The translations under genes were made by a program, and so were the position numbers. A DNA stretch of 64,000 bases from Pycnopodia helianthoides. Taxonomy: Eukaryota; Echinodermata; Asteroidea; Forcipulatida; Asteriidae. A model generated the notes under the pieces. The model was not told the origin of the DNA. It made no database searches and saw only the letters and a list, made by a program, of their open reading frames with translations. Shown here piece by piece: positions 12,801-21,010 of this stretch; the stretch's first letter is position 1; the number at the start of each line of letters is the position of its first letter. The DNA lies in the NCBI GenBank assembly GCA_032158295.1, contig CM063257.1, forward strand, positions 12,851,303 to 12,915,302. The letters run 5' to 3'.

Positions 12801-13841
12801 CATACATAGGATTTTGTCATGAATACTAATTTAACTGTAAGCTTAATTTAGTGTTTTAATTTGTTGTACTAATCACACAGGGAGAGGTTATACAAAATGG
12901 TCAGCAAAGGATACAGCATATGTTAGAGAGGAATTCAAGACCTACATAATGGACAAGCAGTTTTTAGGCTCAAAAGGATCTCTCCCAGGTAAGATTAAAA
13001 AAATTAAGTCAAACAACCAGTGCTAAGATTGATCTTCAGTGCAAATAAATCTTAATTGCTAAGCAAAGTATGATGTCGCAATAGAAATCACTGTGGTAAC
13101 ACTGACTACTTATCTTAAGATCTTGGGCAAAACTAATTTTAAAAAGTGTAAAACATTTAATGTAAAAGAAAGACTTAGTTTAAGGAAAATAACAAAATAA
13201 ATACACGGTTTTTAATCTAGTATTTTATATTTTGGAAGCAGTCCTATATTGATGTGGTCTGCCAACATTTTAAAACATGCAAACGAATATATACTTGTTA
13301 CACAGAATAAATCCCACCTGCTTCCCAAGCCTTTATCAGAAAGAATAAAACTTCTTTTTGGCAACTAAATAGATGACACAACACATGATATCCCATCAGA
13401 ACGTTGAAGAAGTATGAATAATTGTATTGCTGTAGGACACCAGTGACCTGAACCCATCCACTAAAAACACTAGAATATGAGGTCAGTATACACACGTACA
13501 CTAAAATACTCGGCCACAACATTCCGCAATTGGGTTCACAAGTCAGCTGGCACTGCTCTTTTTAATGAGTTTCAAAGAAGAGTGTTTTTTTTTACAGATA
13601 CACGTGTCTGCTGAATCAGAAAGATTCCTTTAATCCCTGAAAGGCTTGATTTTTTGTTTTCCAATCTACAGGTAAAATTCAGGTGGAAAATTTCATGACA
13701 AAGTTTCCCCACATCTTGAAAGATGTGGGATCAAGGCAGAAGGTCCTCCTTATTAAAACTAAGGTGTTCAATGAGCGAGGGAAGGAGCGACGAATCCACA
13801 AGATGAAACAGGAAAGGAGGATATTTGTAATTGCACACTAA
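752..13841 (+). CDS. BRCA1: BRCA1-type BRCT / zinc-finger tyrosine-recombinase fusion gene (20 exons, 5' partial)
   Basis: Gene-level entry. Exons: 752-842, 1121-1198, 1821-2006, 3295-3441, 4295-4411, 5290-6144, 6427-6452, 7910-9533, 9717-9821, 9968-10060, 10187-10279, 10412-10504, 10631-10723, 10858-10950, 11076-11168, 11296-11388, 11527-11610, 11879-11971, 12881-12988, 13672-13841. Every junction is GT-AG, phases agree throughout, and the total of 4,335 nt is divisible by three and ends in TAA. Predicted order by residue: BRCT1 about 1-80, BRCT2 about 85-200, acidic repeats 207-491, zinc fingers near 515-533 and 592-612, recombinase core about 850-1015, basic repeats 1042-1321, Myb-like C-terminus about 1353-1420. 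BRCA1 family proteins bind phosphoserine ligands through the BRCT pair in DNA-damage signalling. The rest resembles Crypton-like tyrosine recombinases. Whether one transcript joins both halves is inference; nothing in frame offers an ATG between 5290 and 7969. Confidence 0.6.
1121..1198 (+). CDS. BRCA1: BRCT1 exon b (BRCA1-like)
   Basis: Seventy-eight bases, phase 1 to 1, acceptor ATCATAG, donor AAAT|GTAAGT. It encodes GENVARRSYKLFQGLAAKVW followed by V-V-S-Y-K. Alignment by eye to human BRCA1 places an Arg at the R1699 position and a Lys at the K1702 position. Those residues contact the phosphopeptide main chain and phosphate in the known structure, so the ligand-binding face seems kept. The frame is spliced directly into W-V-T-A-S-L-K of the next exon, giving the BRCT tryptophan motif. 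Confidence 0.75.
1821..2006 (+). CDS. BRCA1: BRCT1 end, linker and BRCT2 start (BRCA1-like)
   Basis: One hundred and eighty-six bases, phase 1 to 1, acceptor TTGTTTGCAG, donor AAAG|GTATGT. With the split codon it completes the motif W-V-T-A-S-L-K and then V-L-L-P-E-K-D-F-E, which matches the end of BRCA1 BRCT1 (a WVTxS helix and an acidic xDFE). After a linker of about 25 residues comes S-K-L-F-A-K-Y-M-F-Y-V-I-G, matching the first strand of BRCT2. The invariant BRCT tryptophan is present at the position of human W1718. Confidence 0.78.
2625..2975 (-). repeat. tRNA-derived SINE (intronic)
   Basis: On the minus strand the right end reads GTTGTGGCTGAGCGGTTAGA, a tRNA A-box region of Leu/Ser type, followed about 45 bases on by GGGTTCGAGTCC, a canonical B box. 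The body then runs left through CAAGACACTTAACCAT to an AT-rich tail with TTATTAT repeats at about 2620. A second copy lies at 40650-41045 and a tail fragment near 20850. Confidence 0.75.
3295..3441 (+). CDS. BRCA1: BRCT2 exon a (BRCA1-like)
   Basis: One hundred and forty-seven bases, phase 1 to 1, acceptor TCTGGGCAG, donor AATG|GTATGT. It encodes QVLHLLSLCGGSTWKW (helix 1 and the GG turn typical of BRCT folds) and later A-V-V-F-I-G-S-D-W. In human BRCA1 the same place reads as a helix ending in L-C-G-A-S. An overlapping open frame from 3322 could use a different acceptor at 3316, but its phase does not match the following exon, so this frame is preferred. Confidence 0.75.
4295..4411 (+). CDS. 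BRCA1: BRCT2 exon b with tryptophan motif (BRCA1-like)
   Basis: One hundred and seventeen bases, phase 1 to 1, acceptor TTGTTATAG, donor GCAG|GTAGGC. It encodes VPIITLDWVFDCIMLYAIQP, matching the last strand and helix of BRCA1 BRCT2 with the conserved Trp (human W1837 position), and ends in A-V-H-I-P-D-V-N-A. BRCA1 proteins normally stop shortly after this point. Reading into the intron gives a TGA at 4424-4426 after four more codons, so a conventional BRCA1-like C-terminus could form by intron retention. Splicing to 5290 instead gives GTT (Val) across the junction and continues the frame. Confidence 0.8.
4412..5289. other. Intron between the BRCT exons and the acidic exon
   Basis: About 880 bases of AT-rich sequence. 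I looked for an alternative first exon for the downstream recombinase: ATG-to-donor possibilities near 4796, 5070 and 5260 all end in phase 0, whereas the next exon needs phase 1. No convincing promoter, ATG exon or repeat is visible. This absence is part of the case for splicing from the BRCT exon. Confidence 0.45.
5290..6144 (+). CDS. Acidic 9-residue-repeat exon (GGDSxDGxx)
   Basis: A single 855-base exon, phase 1 to 1, acceptor TTGTTTTCAG, donor GGAG|GTGAGT. It encodes about 26 copies of a 9-residue unit, GGDS(H/D)DG(G/V)(K/E/Q), from a 27-bp DNA repeat, followed by about 45 degenerate acidic residues. The only visible length change inside the array is a 3-bp insertion near 5791, so the frame is kept. 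Low-complexity, strongly acidic and likely disordered, it would be a flexible linker between the BRCT pair and the zinc fingers. I know no function for this repeat. The reverse-strand and +2 open frames over it arise because 27 is a multiple of three. Confidence 0.7.
5305..6020. repeat. 27-bp tandem repeat inside coding exon
   Basis: About 26 copies of a unit beginning GGAGGTGACTC and containing GATGGAG. Variation is by single-base changes that give H/D, G/V and K/E/Q in the encoded unit. The last six or so units (about 5870-6010) are almost identical and read DDGVQ, suggesting recent expansion at the 3' end. Confidence 0.9.
6427..6452 (+). CDS. 26-bp microexon joining acidic and zinc-finger exons
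   Basis: The acceptor is a T-rich tract ending GTAAAG and the donor CACAG|GTAATA. It encodes roughly G-N-K-H-S-A-E-P-Q with the split codon. The acidic exon ends in phase 1 and the zinc-finger exon starts in phase 0, so direct joining would shift the frame. This exon has exactly the length needed (2 + 24 bases) to correct the phase. Support is the splice signals and phase only; a different small exon elsewhere in the 1.8-kb gap could do the same. Confidence 0.45.
6453..7909. other. Intron with homopolymer tracts
   Basis: Contains a poly-A/poly-G stretch near 6540-6580 and a T tract of about 30 near 6800-6828. The small open frame at 7758-7970 has a non-ATG start and runs across the true acceptor at 7909, so I treat it as chance. 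Confidence 0.5.
7910..9533 (+). CDS. C2H2 zinc fingers plus tyrosine-recombinase-like domain
   Basis: A 1,624-base exon, phase 0 to 1, acceptor AAAATTAG, donor TCAG|GTGGGT. The frame opens with a finger C-x2-C-x9-H-x4-H (R-P-C-I-Y-C to R-H-L-K-R-K-H). A second C-x2-C-x11-H-x3-C-H finger follows about 60 residues later. The C-terminal 170 residues fit the tyrosine-recombinase catalytic fold: ARRGGE gives box-I Arg and Glu (Arg codon at 8963), TKFRHRAST gives the second Arg (9341), MGHS gives the Gly-His (9416-9421), and NIYQ gives the candidate nucleophile Tyr (9446). The His of the usual HxxR is Thr here. The layout resembles a Crypton-like family of zinc-finger recombinases in fish and marine invertebrates, as I remember it. 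The first in-frame ATG (7970) would cut the first finger, so the start must come from an upstream exon. Transposon copy versus domesticated gene is unresolved. Confidence 0.85.
9717..9821 (+). CDS. Basic tail exon 1 (diverged repeat exon)
   Basis: One hundred and five bases, phase 1 to 1, acceptor TTCCCTCAG, donor CCAG|GTAGTT. It encodes A-V-T-Q-K-E-K-R-K-V-S-G-R-H and ends D-C-D-S-P-P-G. It is a diverged relative of the seven downstream array exons: same A-V-T start, same basic cluster, same Ser-Pro end. A cluster of the K-x-K-R-K type could act as a nuclear localisation signal. Confidence 0.7.
9968..10060 (+). CDS. Array exon 1 (93 bp, PRKKRRV motif)
   Basis: First of seven near-identical symmetric (phase 1-1) exons. 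It encodes A-V-T-P-R-K-K-R-R-V-I-G-G-R-K, then DHPQSLTHEADYNSSPG. The acceptor is TTTTCCCTCAG and the donor CCAG|GTAGTT. The basic heptad fits a monopartite nuclear localisation pattern. Confidence 0.72.
10187..10279 (+). CDS. Array exon 2 (93 bp)
   Basis: Same 31-residue unit as array exon 1 except I-D-G-R-K for I-G-G-R-K. The acceptor is TTTTCCTTCAG and the donor CCAG|GTAGTT. Its downstream intron is of a second sequence type (TTTTTTAATTTTT start) that recurs after array exon 4. Confidence 0.72.
10412..10504 (+). CDS. Array exon 3 (93 bp)
   Basis: Encodes the same unit with I-D-G-R-K. Exon and following intron closely match array exon 1 and its intron, supporting duplication of a two-exon block. 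Confidence 0.72.
10631..10723 (+). CDS. Array exon 4 (93 bp)
   Basis: Same unit with one change, H-L-Q-S in place of H-P-Q-S. The intron after it matches the one after array exon 2, consistent with a duplicated exon pair. Confidence 0.72.
10858..10950 (+). CDS. Array exon 5 (93 bp)
   Basis: Same unit with I-G-G-R-K, as in array exon 1. The acceptor has the TTTTCCCTCAG form also seen at exons 1 and 7. Splice signals are intact. Confidence 0.72.
11076..11168 (+). CDS. Array exon 6 (93 bp)
   Basis: Same unit with I-D-G-R-K. The acceptor is CTTTTTCTTCAG and the donor CCAG|GTAGTT. Its downstream intron has drifted more than those between exons 1 and 4. Confidence 0.72.
11296..11388 (+). CDS. Array exon 7 (93 bp, altered last base)
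   Basis: Same unit, but the last exon base is A rather than G (CCAA|GTAGTT). This weakens the donor and turns the split codon from Gly or Ala to Ser or Thr. The following intron is more diverged, marking the end of the near-identical array. Confidence 0.62.
11527..11610 (+). CDS. Basic tail exon 9 (diverged, 84 bp)
   Basis: Phase 1 to 1, acceptor CTTTCAG, donor TCAA|GTAAAT. It encodes A-V-T-H-L-K-K-R-R-V-V-P-Q-H and ends in a Ser-rich S-S-S-S-S. It keeps the A-V-T start and K-K-R-R-V basic cluster of the array exons, so it is an older copy. Confidence 0.62.
11879..11971 (+). CDS. Basic tail exon 10 (93 bp, strongly diverged)
   Basis: Phase 1 to 1, acceptor CTACCTTAG, donor TCAG|GTATTC. It encodes D-T-T-P-H-K-T-R-C-G-I-P-L-T and a basic Q-R-R-T-K-Q-H-S-K-R segment. 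It has the same length as the array exons and the same phases, so it may be an ancient member. The frame and splice signals are the main support. Confidence 0.5.
12540..12812 (-). repeat. tRNA-derived SINE in the intron before the Myb-like exon
   Basis: On the minus strand the head has GGTGGCTTGTGCTAAAGCGC and the B-box-like GGTTCCATTCCCGG, followed by GGTTCTCTCC and a body with a C-rich tract. This is a different SINE family from the one at 2625-2975. A 12-base G tract (about 12666) lies in its middle. Confidence 0.6.
12881..12988 (+). CDS. Myb/SANT-like C-terminal exon a
   Basis: One hundred and eight bases, phase 1 to 1, acceptor AATCACACAG, donor CCAG|GTAAGA. It encodes GRGYTKWSAKDTAYVREEFK and then T-Y-I. 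In the remembered zinc-finger recombinase family the C-terminus has a Trp-led helical segment of this kind (K-x-W-S/T-x-E-E). I read it as a Myb/SANT-like DNA-binding unit; the exact subfamily is not certain. Confidence 0.7.
13672..13841 (+). CDS. Terminal exon of the recombinase gene
   Basis: The acceptor is TTTTCCAATCTACAG. It continues GKIQVENFMTKFPHILKDVG, then basic N-E-R-G-K-E-R-R-I-H-K-M-K-Q-E-R-R, and stops at TAA 13839-13841. It completes the helical segment begun in the previous exon, and the basic end would suit DNA contact. No AATAAA is visible within about 2 kb downstream; a TTTATT lies just after the stop but on the wrong strand. Confidence 0.72.
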
Positions 13842-16043
13842 TTTTATTTCTCAAGTGCAAATACTTGGGTCATTCCAGGTCAATCCAACAGGCTTTTGGA
13901 CCTGACCATCACATAATCAAAGTTTGGTTTACTGGTTGGACTCATTAAGAAACCCCACTAAGAAAACTTTATGAAATTCAACTTTATTTCCGGAGACATA
14001 GGTTAGCGAACTTTTGACTAATTACCTCGACACTCTGTGTTTGGATAACCATACTTGAAAAGTAAAGCAGCTACATCATTTTAAAGTTCTTGAGATTGCC
14101 TTCATTTGCAAAATCTTCAAAGAATTTAAGCAAAAATTTGACATTTGACCTTAATTTGCAATTTTTTAACCATGGGTTTTTACATAAATTCTTGCATCCA
14201 CTCTGCTTAAAAATGATGAGCGTCAAAGCACTCATGGACATCAAGACACAAACTAATGTGCGAAACAGAACTCACAGTGATAAACAGCAGATTTACACCA
14301 TTTAAATCCATGTACATTGCATAAAATGCTATTTTATAGGTGTGTGCATTTGAACACAGGGTCAAGCTAATTAGTCAAAAGTTTGTTAACCCACATCTCA
14401 GAAAGTAATTGTCAGCATTATATAAAATATCGGTTCTTGGGGGTTTCTCAAGGAGTCCAACCAGCACACCAAATTTCACTTTCAATCTGTGACAGACGGG
14501 TCCAAAAGCATGTTGAATTAACATGGAATGACCTACTTGTACAAACATTTTATGACAAATTGCAAGGAATACTTAAAACGAAGGCTTCAGATACAGAAAA
14601 AAACCAAAAAACTTTCTCTTTCAATTTTTTTTAGTTTTGACCTTTACTTTAACCTCATGGATCTTGTGACCCTGAGCTCTAGTGAAAACACATGCCAATG
14701 TGTTTTCTACAAGTTAAACACAAAATCGTGGTTTAATATTATTTGTTTGCTTATTCATAAAATGATACGCCAACTTTGAGAAAAGGTAAAAAGCAAACAA
14801 TATTACTTTACCTCCAATTTTTTTTCTTCAGAAAACAGTGATTTTTAAAACTTGGACCTCTTGATTCTTAGGTCATATTTAAGGTCAAACTGTAAATTGT
14901 GTTTATAAAGACCAGCAGTGTGCCCAGGATTTTTTTCACTAAGGGGGCATGTTTTACAAACACAACACGTCATCAAAATACTTGACGTTTTCCTAAGTAC
15001 TAAGAAATTACTAACATAAATTGGAACATTTCAACTACAATACATGGTGTATGGACACACAAGTTTTTATTTTGCAAAGGCCATAAACAAATCAACACAT
15101 CAGAGATAGAAAACATGAGAGGATTTTATTATCACAGCTACATTTAAGGGTATGGTATGAATTTGTTACAGATATGTAAGTTTTCTTTCCCTTAAATCTG
15201 AGCCCTTGTTTAGGCCTAAGTTTTCTCAGAAAGGAAACAAAAAGATACTGATCGATCGAGAGATTCATTATGTAAATGATGTTAAGTTGTCGCCCTTTAT
15301 AAATTTATGATAGTTGGATTCTGAAGTGTGTTGTAATAATACAGTTTTCATGTTAAGTATCAAGTATCAAGTATAAAAAACATTTATAAAAATATAAAAG
15401 TCCAAAAAGATTCCTGGAAATGGGATAGTATAGTACGTTTGAGGCTTATACAGTATACAGTGTAATTCCAGTTGGTACACTGATAAATGGCTCTTAAAAG
15501 GGAGTGAGTAATCAAACTGGTGCTCTGAAGAAAACAAAAATACAGCGTATTGCCAGGGAGGTTTTTCTTTCAAGAGATCATTTTTTTTTATTGAATTCAT
15601 GTATTTGGAATCGTTTTATGAGGGACGCTTTAAATGTGTGGCGGGCAATACCATGTACCCTCGCCCCTACCCTCCCCATGTAGCTACACTGCTAAGTCAA
15701 AGGCAAATCACAGATTATTATAACAAGATTAAATAAATTAAACATGGTAGATAAACATTTGTTTCGGAAACGTTTATCTGTGTTTGGTATTTTTGTTTTC
15801 ATTAATATGTTTATAGGCAAAGACCCTATTTATTAAAAGAAACAAATTAAGACAATTTCACCAATAAAGCTATGTTTGTGTTTTTACAAGTTGAAAAATA
15901 AAAATTTTAAAGAAATTTATAGGAAATGTTGGTTTTCCTCTATCCTTCTGGTTCTTTTAAACATTTTTCTATTTCACCCCTGTTCGTCAAAAATCTTTGT
16001 TTTCATAAGCATAATCTTCCAGTGTTTTGATCTTTTGAAGTCG
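13842..16043. other. Intergenic, AT-rich, no supported gene
   Basis: No open frame here exceeds about 83 codons or shows a recognisable protein. A hAT-like end (CAGTGTGCCCAGG) starts at about 14921 and a possible partner end (GTAGCTACACTG) lies at about 15693, but the flanks do not match. I see no other structure. Confidence 0.4.
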
Positions 16044-16425
16044 TTAAAGGAACATTACAGAATTGGTATTAAAGAACAAAACTTGTTAAATATACTTTTT
16101 GATCACAGATTTACATTAAACTTACACGGTCTAATGATGATGATAGTAGAAAACATCCCTCGAAATATTTCTGTCTGAAATGCCATATTTGATGAGAAAT
16201 GAATAAACTAATTTTCCGATTGGAGTTTATCGCTCAGTGAGCGTTTTATTCATTTGTTGAATCTATATGATTTCATGCAAATGTGTAATCGGTTTTTCAC
16301 TAATTTCTCGTGACCCAGGTGGCCGATCGATCTCAAACCTCTACAGGTTTGTCAGTTTATGTATATGGTGGATTACATAAAGTGCTTACACTGACAGAAA
16401 CTGTTTTGTTAGCAACTCTTTTATT
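16044..16425 (+). mobile_element. MITE, 5' end and body (3' end lost)
   Basis: Starts TTAAAGGAACATTACAGAAT and matches the intact copy at 46650-47047 for about 370 bases, including CGCTCAGTGAGCG and GGCCGATCGATCTCAAAC. The right terminal inverted repeat has decayed or been deleted after about 16420. Confidence 0.8.
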
Positions 16426-16644
16426 GTACAAATACCTGTTTCAACTTGAAATTAAAATGTCGAGCAAAATTTACAGTTTTGGTTCAAGATTAGACAAATC
16501 TACATAGACAATACAGCCGAGAAAATAAGCATATGTACCTAAATTTACTGACTGCAGTAAAAGTTACTTTTAATCAAAAGACGAGAGGTAAGGAAGAGGG
16601 GGTATGAGTGCAGTTGACTAAAGTCACTTATTTTTTTTAACACT

Positions 16645-17570
16645 CATGGTCGCCAACTTAGCCTATTGGGTTCCAAGAAGGGTTATTATAGGAATAGTAT
16701 AGGGCGGTCGTCTATGTCGGCTAATACTATAGCAGAATCGGTTAATTCCAGATTTGATGGAGATTGCAATAAAGGGTTCTTTAATGCCAAAATATATAAA
16801 CAAAATAAAATAAAACATAAATAAAAAAATAAAAATTTGGTTGGCGCCCACTCGTGTGCCATAGATGTTCAAATTGGTCTTGGTCGACTTAAGACTATAA
16901 TTTCACTTGATTGGTCGTTCTAAGAACGGCTTTTTTATTGGGTGGTCGTCCTATGGCGGCTAAATCAACTATCAGATATTCGGGAATTATATTTCCTGTG
17001 CTGACCCTCAGAGAAAAAGGGACTATGATAAATCCCGTGACTGTGGCCTAAACTGCGGTTAATATGAAAATAACCATGATATTCCTCAGCGGGGAGTTTG
17101 GTTGATCATACTGGACTCGTGTGCCATGGATGTTCAAATTGGTCACGGTCGACTTAAGACTGAATTTAACTTGATTGATCGTTCTAAGGACGGAGTTTTT
17201 ATTGGCTGGTCGTCCTATGGCGGCTGAGATGTTCAGATGTTTGGGTACGCATAAAAACTGGGGTTGGGGGTTGGGGTGGGGGTGCGGAAGGGAGGGGCGT
17301 TATACTCATACTTTTTCATTTGGGTGGCCCACACAATCACATCCCCCCAACACACACAAACCAACCACCAACCACCCCCACCATCCTTGAAGACATTTTG
17401 TAGGGGTCACTTTGTCCCACCGTGAGCATGCACGGTTGTTCAAATTGGTCGTTAACTTATGGGTTCCAAGACGGGTTCTTGGATTGGCCGGTTGTCCTAT
17501 GGCGGCTAATACTATAGCAGATTCATCCAGGAATCATCAGTTAATTCCAGATTTGATACTCGGAGGTTGT
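16645..17570. repeat. Degenerate local repeats with GGTCGTCCTATGGCGGCTAA motif
   Basis: Two longer copies at about 16850-16965 and 17112-17226 share GATGTTCAAATTGGTC, GGTCGACTTAAGACT and GGTCGTCCTATGGCGGCT. Two further versions at about 16650-16755 and 17440-17545 share GGGTTCCAAGA and GGCTAATACTATAGCAG. Spacing is roughly 260-300 bases. They could be arms of a decayed, rearranged mobile element. A GT/AC-rich stretch lies at about 17255-17385. Confidence 0.65.
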
Positions 17571-18529
17571 AATAAAGTTACATTCGGCCAATTTAACAAA
17601 ATTTGCAATCAATTTAGCACCTGGTTCATTCAATTTAGATCGAAGTTGAAAAATCACGCAGATAGTAATTCAACAATTAAGAATAATGCTCCCAGAAGGA
17701 AAATGAAACCATACTTTGCTCCGGTGTGTAAAAATCGAGCCAACTTGAATGGTTGATAATGAAAAAGAACGAGGGAAAAATAGGACATCGACCGAGAACT
17801 GCAGCAGTCAATAATATCAATGATGAATAATTTTGTTGACGTTTCTGCCCACTTCCCAATCACAGCCCTACAATTATGTGATGGAAAAATGCTATTTCAC
17901 ACCACATGTATTATGAGACAGTCTACCTTCCAAAGAGCATTCGTAAATAACTGTCTGACATGGGATTCGAACAGCAAGAACAACTGAAGTATGGGTATAT
18001 CAAATAAATTATAGTATTTTATTTTAGGTGACTTGACTCTATTTTACAATGATCAAAATATGCATCAAAATGCTAGCCAAAATGCTGCTATCAATACTAA
18101 GTTTGGCGATTTTTAAAAGAATATTTCATGATATTACATGATTCACGATATTTATCTGCCTATTGTGAAGACATAACATTTTAAGCTTGTCCGGTTTGCT
18201 AGAAAATCATGTGCAGATTTACAGCTACACGCATACACATTGCTGGCGTTGTAGAACTTTCAAACCACGCCTCTTCGCGCATGCGCATTTTTGTAAGTGT
18301 AAACCCGCGACCTTCGAGTTGTGATGTCAGATGTTTTGGCTTGTACAAAATACACCGATGAGGGCGCTATGACTTTGACTGTTATTGAAATAATTGTGTT
18401 TTTATCAAAATAATCATTTTTAATTGTTAATTTTAAATTAGATTATCTTCAACAGCTACAAAAAACATGTCATGAATTTTGTTTCGAAAACGGATGAATC
18501 TTGATGGTTTTTATTCCACAATAATTACC
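17571..18529. other. Intergenic, nothing recognised
   Basis: Open frames on both strands near 17650-17860 overlap each other and resemble nothing known to me. No repeat pair found inside the window. Confidence 0.35.
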
Positions 18530-18771
18530 GGGCGCCCTATGACCATATCCAAGGTCGGCAAAAATTTTGGGGATCAAGTTACTGCCAAGTTACAAATAAC
18601 ATTTTTTTCTGAAAATGACACAAACTGTTACTCTAAAGTACCTCTTTTTAAAATAAAATTTGTCATCAAAATTTACATTGAAACTTACGAGGGAAAAGGG
18701 GTGTCGTTATGAAGACCGCATTTTGGTCCTCATAACGCAAGAGTGTTTCGCAAACCGGTCATAGGGCGCCC
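18530..18771. mobile_element. 242-bp element with 15-bp terminal inverted repeats
   Basis: Left end GGGCGCCCTATGACC at 18530 and its exact reverse complement ending at 18771. Inside is a shorter hairpin at about 18703-18738 (CGTTATGAAGACC paired with GGTCCTCATAACG). No clear target duplication is visible. Confidence 0.7.
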
Positions 18772-18794
18772 ATTGGTCGTCGTATTAGTGGTTA

Positions 18795-18799
<5 letters not shown>

Positions 18800-18831
<32 letters not shown>
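18800..18831. repeat. (TA)n microsatellite
   Basis: About 15 TA units, bordered by matching AT-rich text with GGTTAAACAA on both sides (about 18791 and 18862). Confidence 0.95.
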
Positions 18832-18834
<3 letters not shown>

Positions 18835-20092
18835 TGACCAAAGATCAAACAGTTTGATCTATGGTTAAACAATATTTTTTGAACTGTTCTGGTTAACTAT
18901 TTGTTTATTTGTATTTCCATTGTTAAATTTTCAACAAAATTGCCACTTTTTTGTTTTCACCATGAAAGTGGTGATGTTCGACGTGGTAATTCAAAATGGC
19001 CGCTGCTTTCTGTTTTCAGCCCGTATTTAGTAGTTCATACTAAATTATTTATTGTTAATCAATTAAATATTAGATACGCCACTCCCTTCCATCCCTCGTC
19101 CCATAAATCCAAACAAAGCTCGGCCCTGAGAGGTTTAATTAAACTGGCATTGTAAATGCCGAGCTCTTTGTAAAAACAAAATTACTAATCATGTACCATT
19201 CCATTTAAAGCACAAATATAATGTTATGGAAACCAATTAAAATCCATAAACCTAATTATATAATCAGAAGTAAATCAAATGTTCAATTTATACCACGTTT
19301 GCAACATTAATGTTGAACATGTCGCAATTCATTATAACAATTCATTGTATTTTTACCTGATAAATTAATTAGACGAAAGGCCCCGATCCGAAACAAACCA
19401 CATTATTATTCCTAACATCGGTAGTAAATGAACTCGTCAAGGATTTATGAAAATATAAAGTTTTTGCAAGACTACAGATACATAATACAGATACGGTTAC
19501 GTCCACTATTGGTGTGTTCGCTATCCGCGGCTTCCGTGCTTTGCATGCCCAATGACAACTGATCATGGAGCTCATACACGTACGTTAAAAAACGGATACC
19601 GTTTTGCAGATTTTAGTTGAATTTTTGCCCTAGATTAAAAACGATTTCACTGATGTCACTTTTAAAGGTGGCATTCATGCTAATATAAAAACTGTGTTGG
19701 TTATTTGTAATCAATCATTAAACAAACAAAAACATGCAGTGTAAACAGTGTCTCTATTTTGCCATGCTCGCTAGGAACTTCCTTTACACGCATTCAACGT
19801 GTGAGTCCGAAAACGAACAGTAAAAAAATACATATAAATACTGTTCGATCAAATTATCCAATGCAACAAGAACATTGTACGGAGTGTTTTGTGGATTTGT
19901 TTGGCTTGCAAAACTTATGCCAACATGTATCTTCACTTTGGCCTAGTCGTGACATAATATGACTCAGTGATTGCAAAAACTAAATCTGACGCGCATCCAA
20001 CGTGAACAAATACGGTCATCGTATCTGTATCTGTATTTGTATGTGCATCCGTGTACTGGCAAAACCTCCTCACGAAAGGGATACATTGCTTT
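18832..20092. other. Intergenic, nothing certain
   Basis: Includes scattered CAGATACGG-like words near 19485 and 20005-20050, which may be the decayed ends of an inverted-repeat element. No coding sequence recognised. Confidence 0.3.
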
Positions 20093-20290
20093 GGATGGGG
20101 CGCCTTGGGCTATAAAAAGCGTGCTTTTCCTTTCACTTCGTAAACTAACACCGTCCGACATTTTGTGGAACCATATTTCTGACTCCGCAAAATGGCGGAA
20201 CTTGTTAGCTTACACAGTAAAAGGAAAACCACGCAATGGTTGTGGCTTGTTTGTGTGGCTCACTGTACTCAAAAGCAAATCTCAAAAGCT
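20093..20290. mobile_element. Partial palindromic MITE (relative of 34209-34599)
   Basis: Shares CTATAAAAAGCG, a CGTAAACTAACACCGTC segment and its inverted partner (GGCGGAACTTGTTAGCTTAC), and AAGGAAAACCACGCAATG with the full palindrome at 34.2-34.6 kb. The outer arms are missing. Confidence 0.65.
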
Positions 20291-20364
20291 CATAAAATAA
20301 AGGTTAATCCTCGGGTATGACTACGTGCACTGTTGTATCAACTCTTTTTACCGCCCATTAAAAC

Positions 20365-20605
20365 CCTCCGATGGCCTACTGGTCTGCAACCTATAGACCG
20401 AAAACACCTTTTCCTCAATAAAAAAAGGTGACAGCCTCTATCCTCTTTCCTCAGACAGGCCCGATTTACGTGACCTATGACCCTTTAGGCAGTATGACCC
20501 ATGGACTCCGAATCCCCAGTTATAAAACACTTTCTTTACAGGGTAATGTACAACAGAAATCGCAGTTGTGCAGTGTTAAAACATAATACATAAAAATATA
20601 TAAAT
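20365..20605 (+). repeat. Interspersed repeat, copy A
   Basis: Matches 27930-28200. Shared blocks include CCGATGGCCTAC, GCAACCTATAGACC, CCTCAGACAGGCCCGATT, GGCAGTATGACCCATGGACT and CATAATACATAA. Family unknown; no ends identified. Confidence 0.75.
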
Positions 20606-20844
20606 ATATATATATTTTACATATATTTTTTGACCAAACTATCTCTACAACGTTTAGAAAGGTTATTAGTTTTGAACAAAACAAATTAACAGTTTATGGC
20701 ATTGCAAGGTTAATAACAACAAGTAAGTAATAAATGTACTTTTAATGTGTATCGTATTTTGTTTAAGAATTGATGGAGAGGAGTGATCGGAAAAAAAAGA
20801 AAGAAGAAAAAAAAAGAGGCCCATTAGCCGTCTAAGTGTATAAT

Positions 20845-21010
20845 TATTAATAATAATAATAAATAATAATGTGCGGTTTTTATATAGCGCTTTATACACC
20901 ATGTCTCAAAGCGCTTCCAACATTAGTACCCCGATCACTGGGCCATTTCATTCCTTAAACCATCTCAGCTCCCTGGGGAGTATACAGCCTGTGCTGCCAA
21001 ATATGTAGCG
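20845..21010 (-). repeat. SINE 3' tail fragment
   Basis: TAATAATAATAAATAATAAT followed by TTTTTATATAGCGCTTTATA and GTCTCAAAGCGCTTCC, as at the left ends of the SINEs at 2625 and 40650. The tRNA-like head is missing. Confidence 0.6.

Noticed and set aside
14921..15693. Possible hAT-like element
   Set aside because: Ends CAGTGTGCCCAGG and GTAGCTACACTG are only partly alike and the 8-bp flanks differ.
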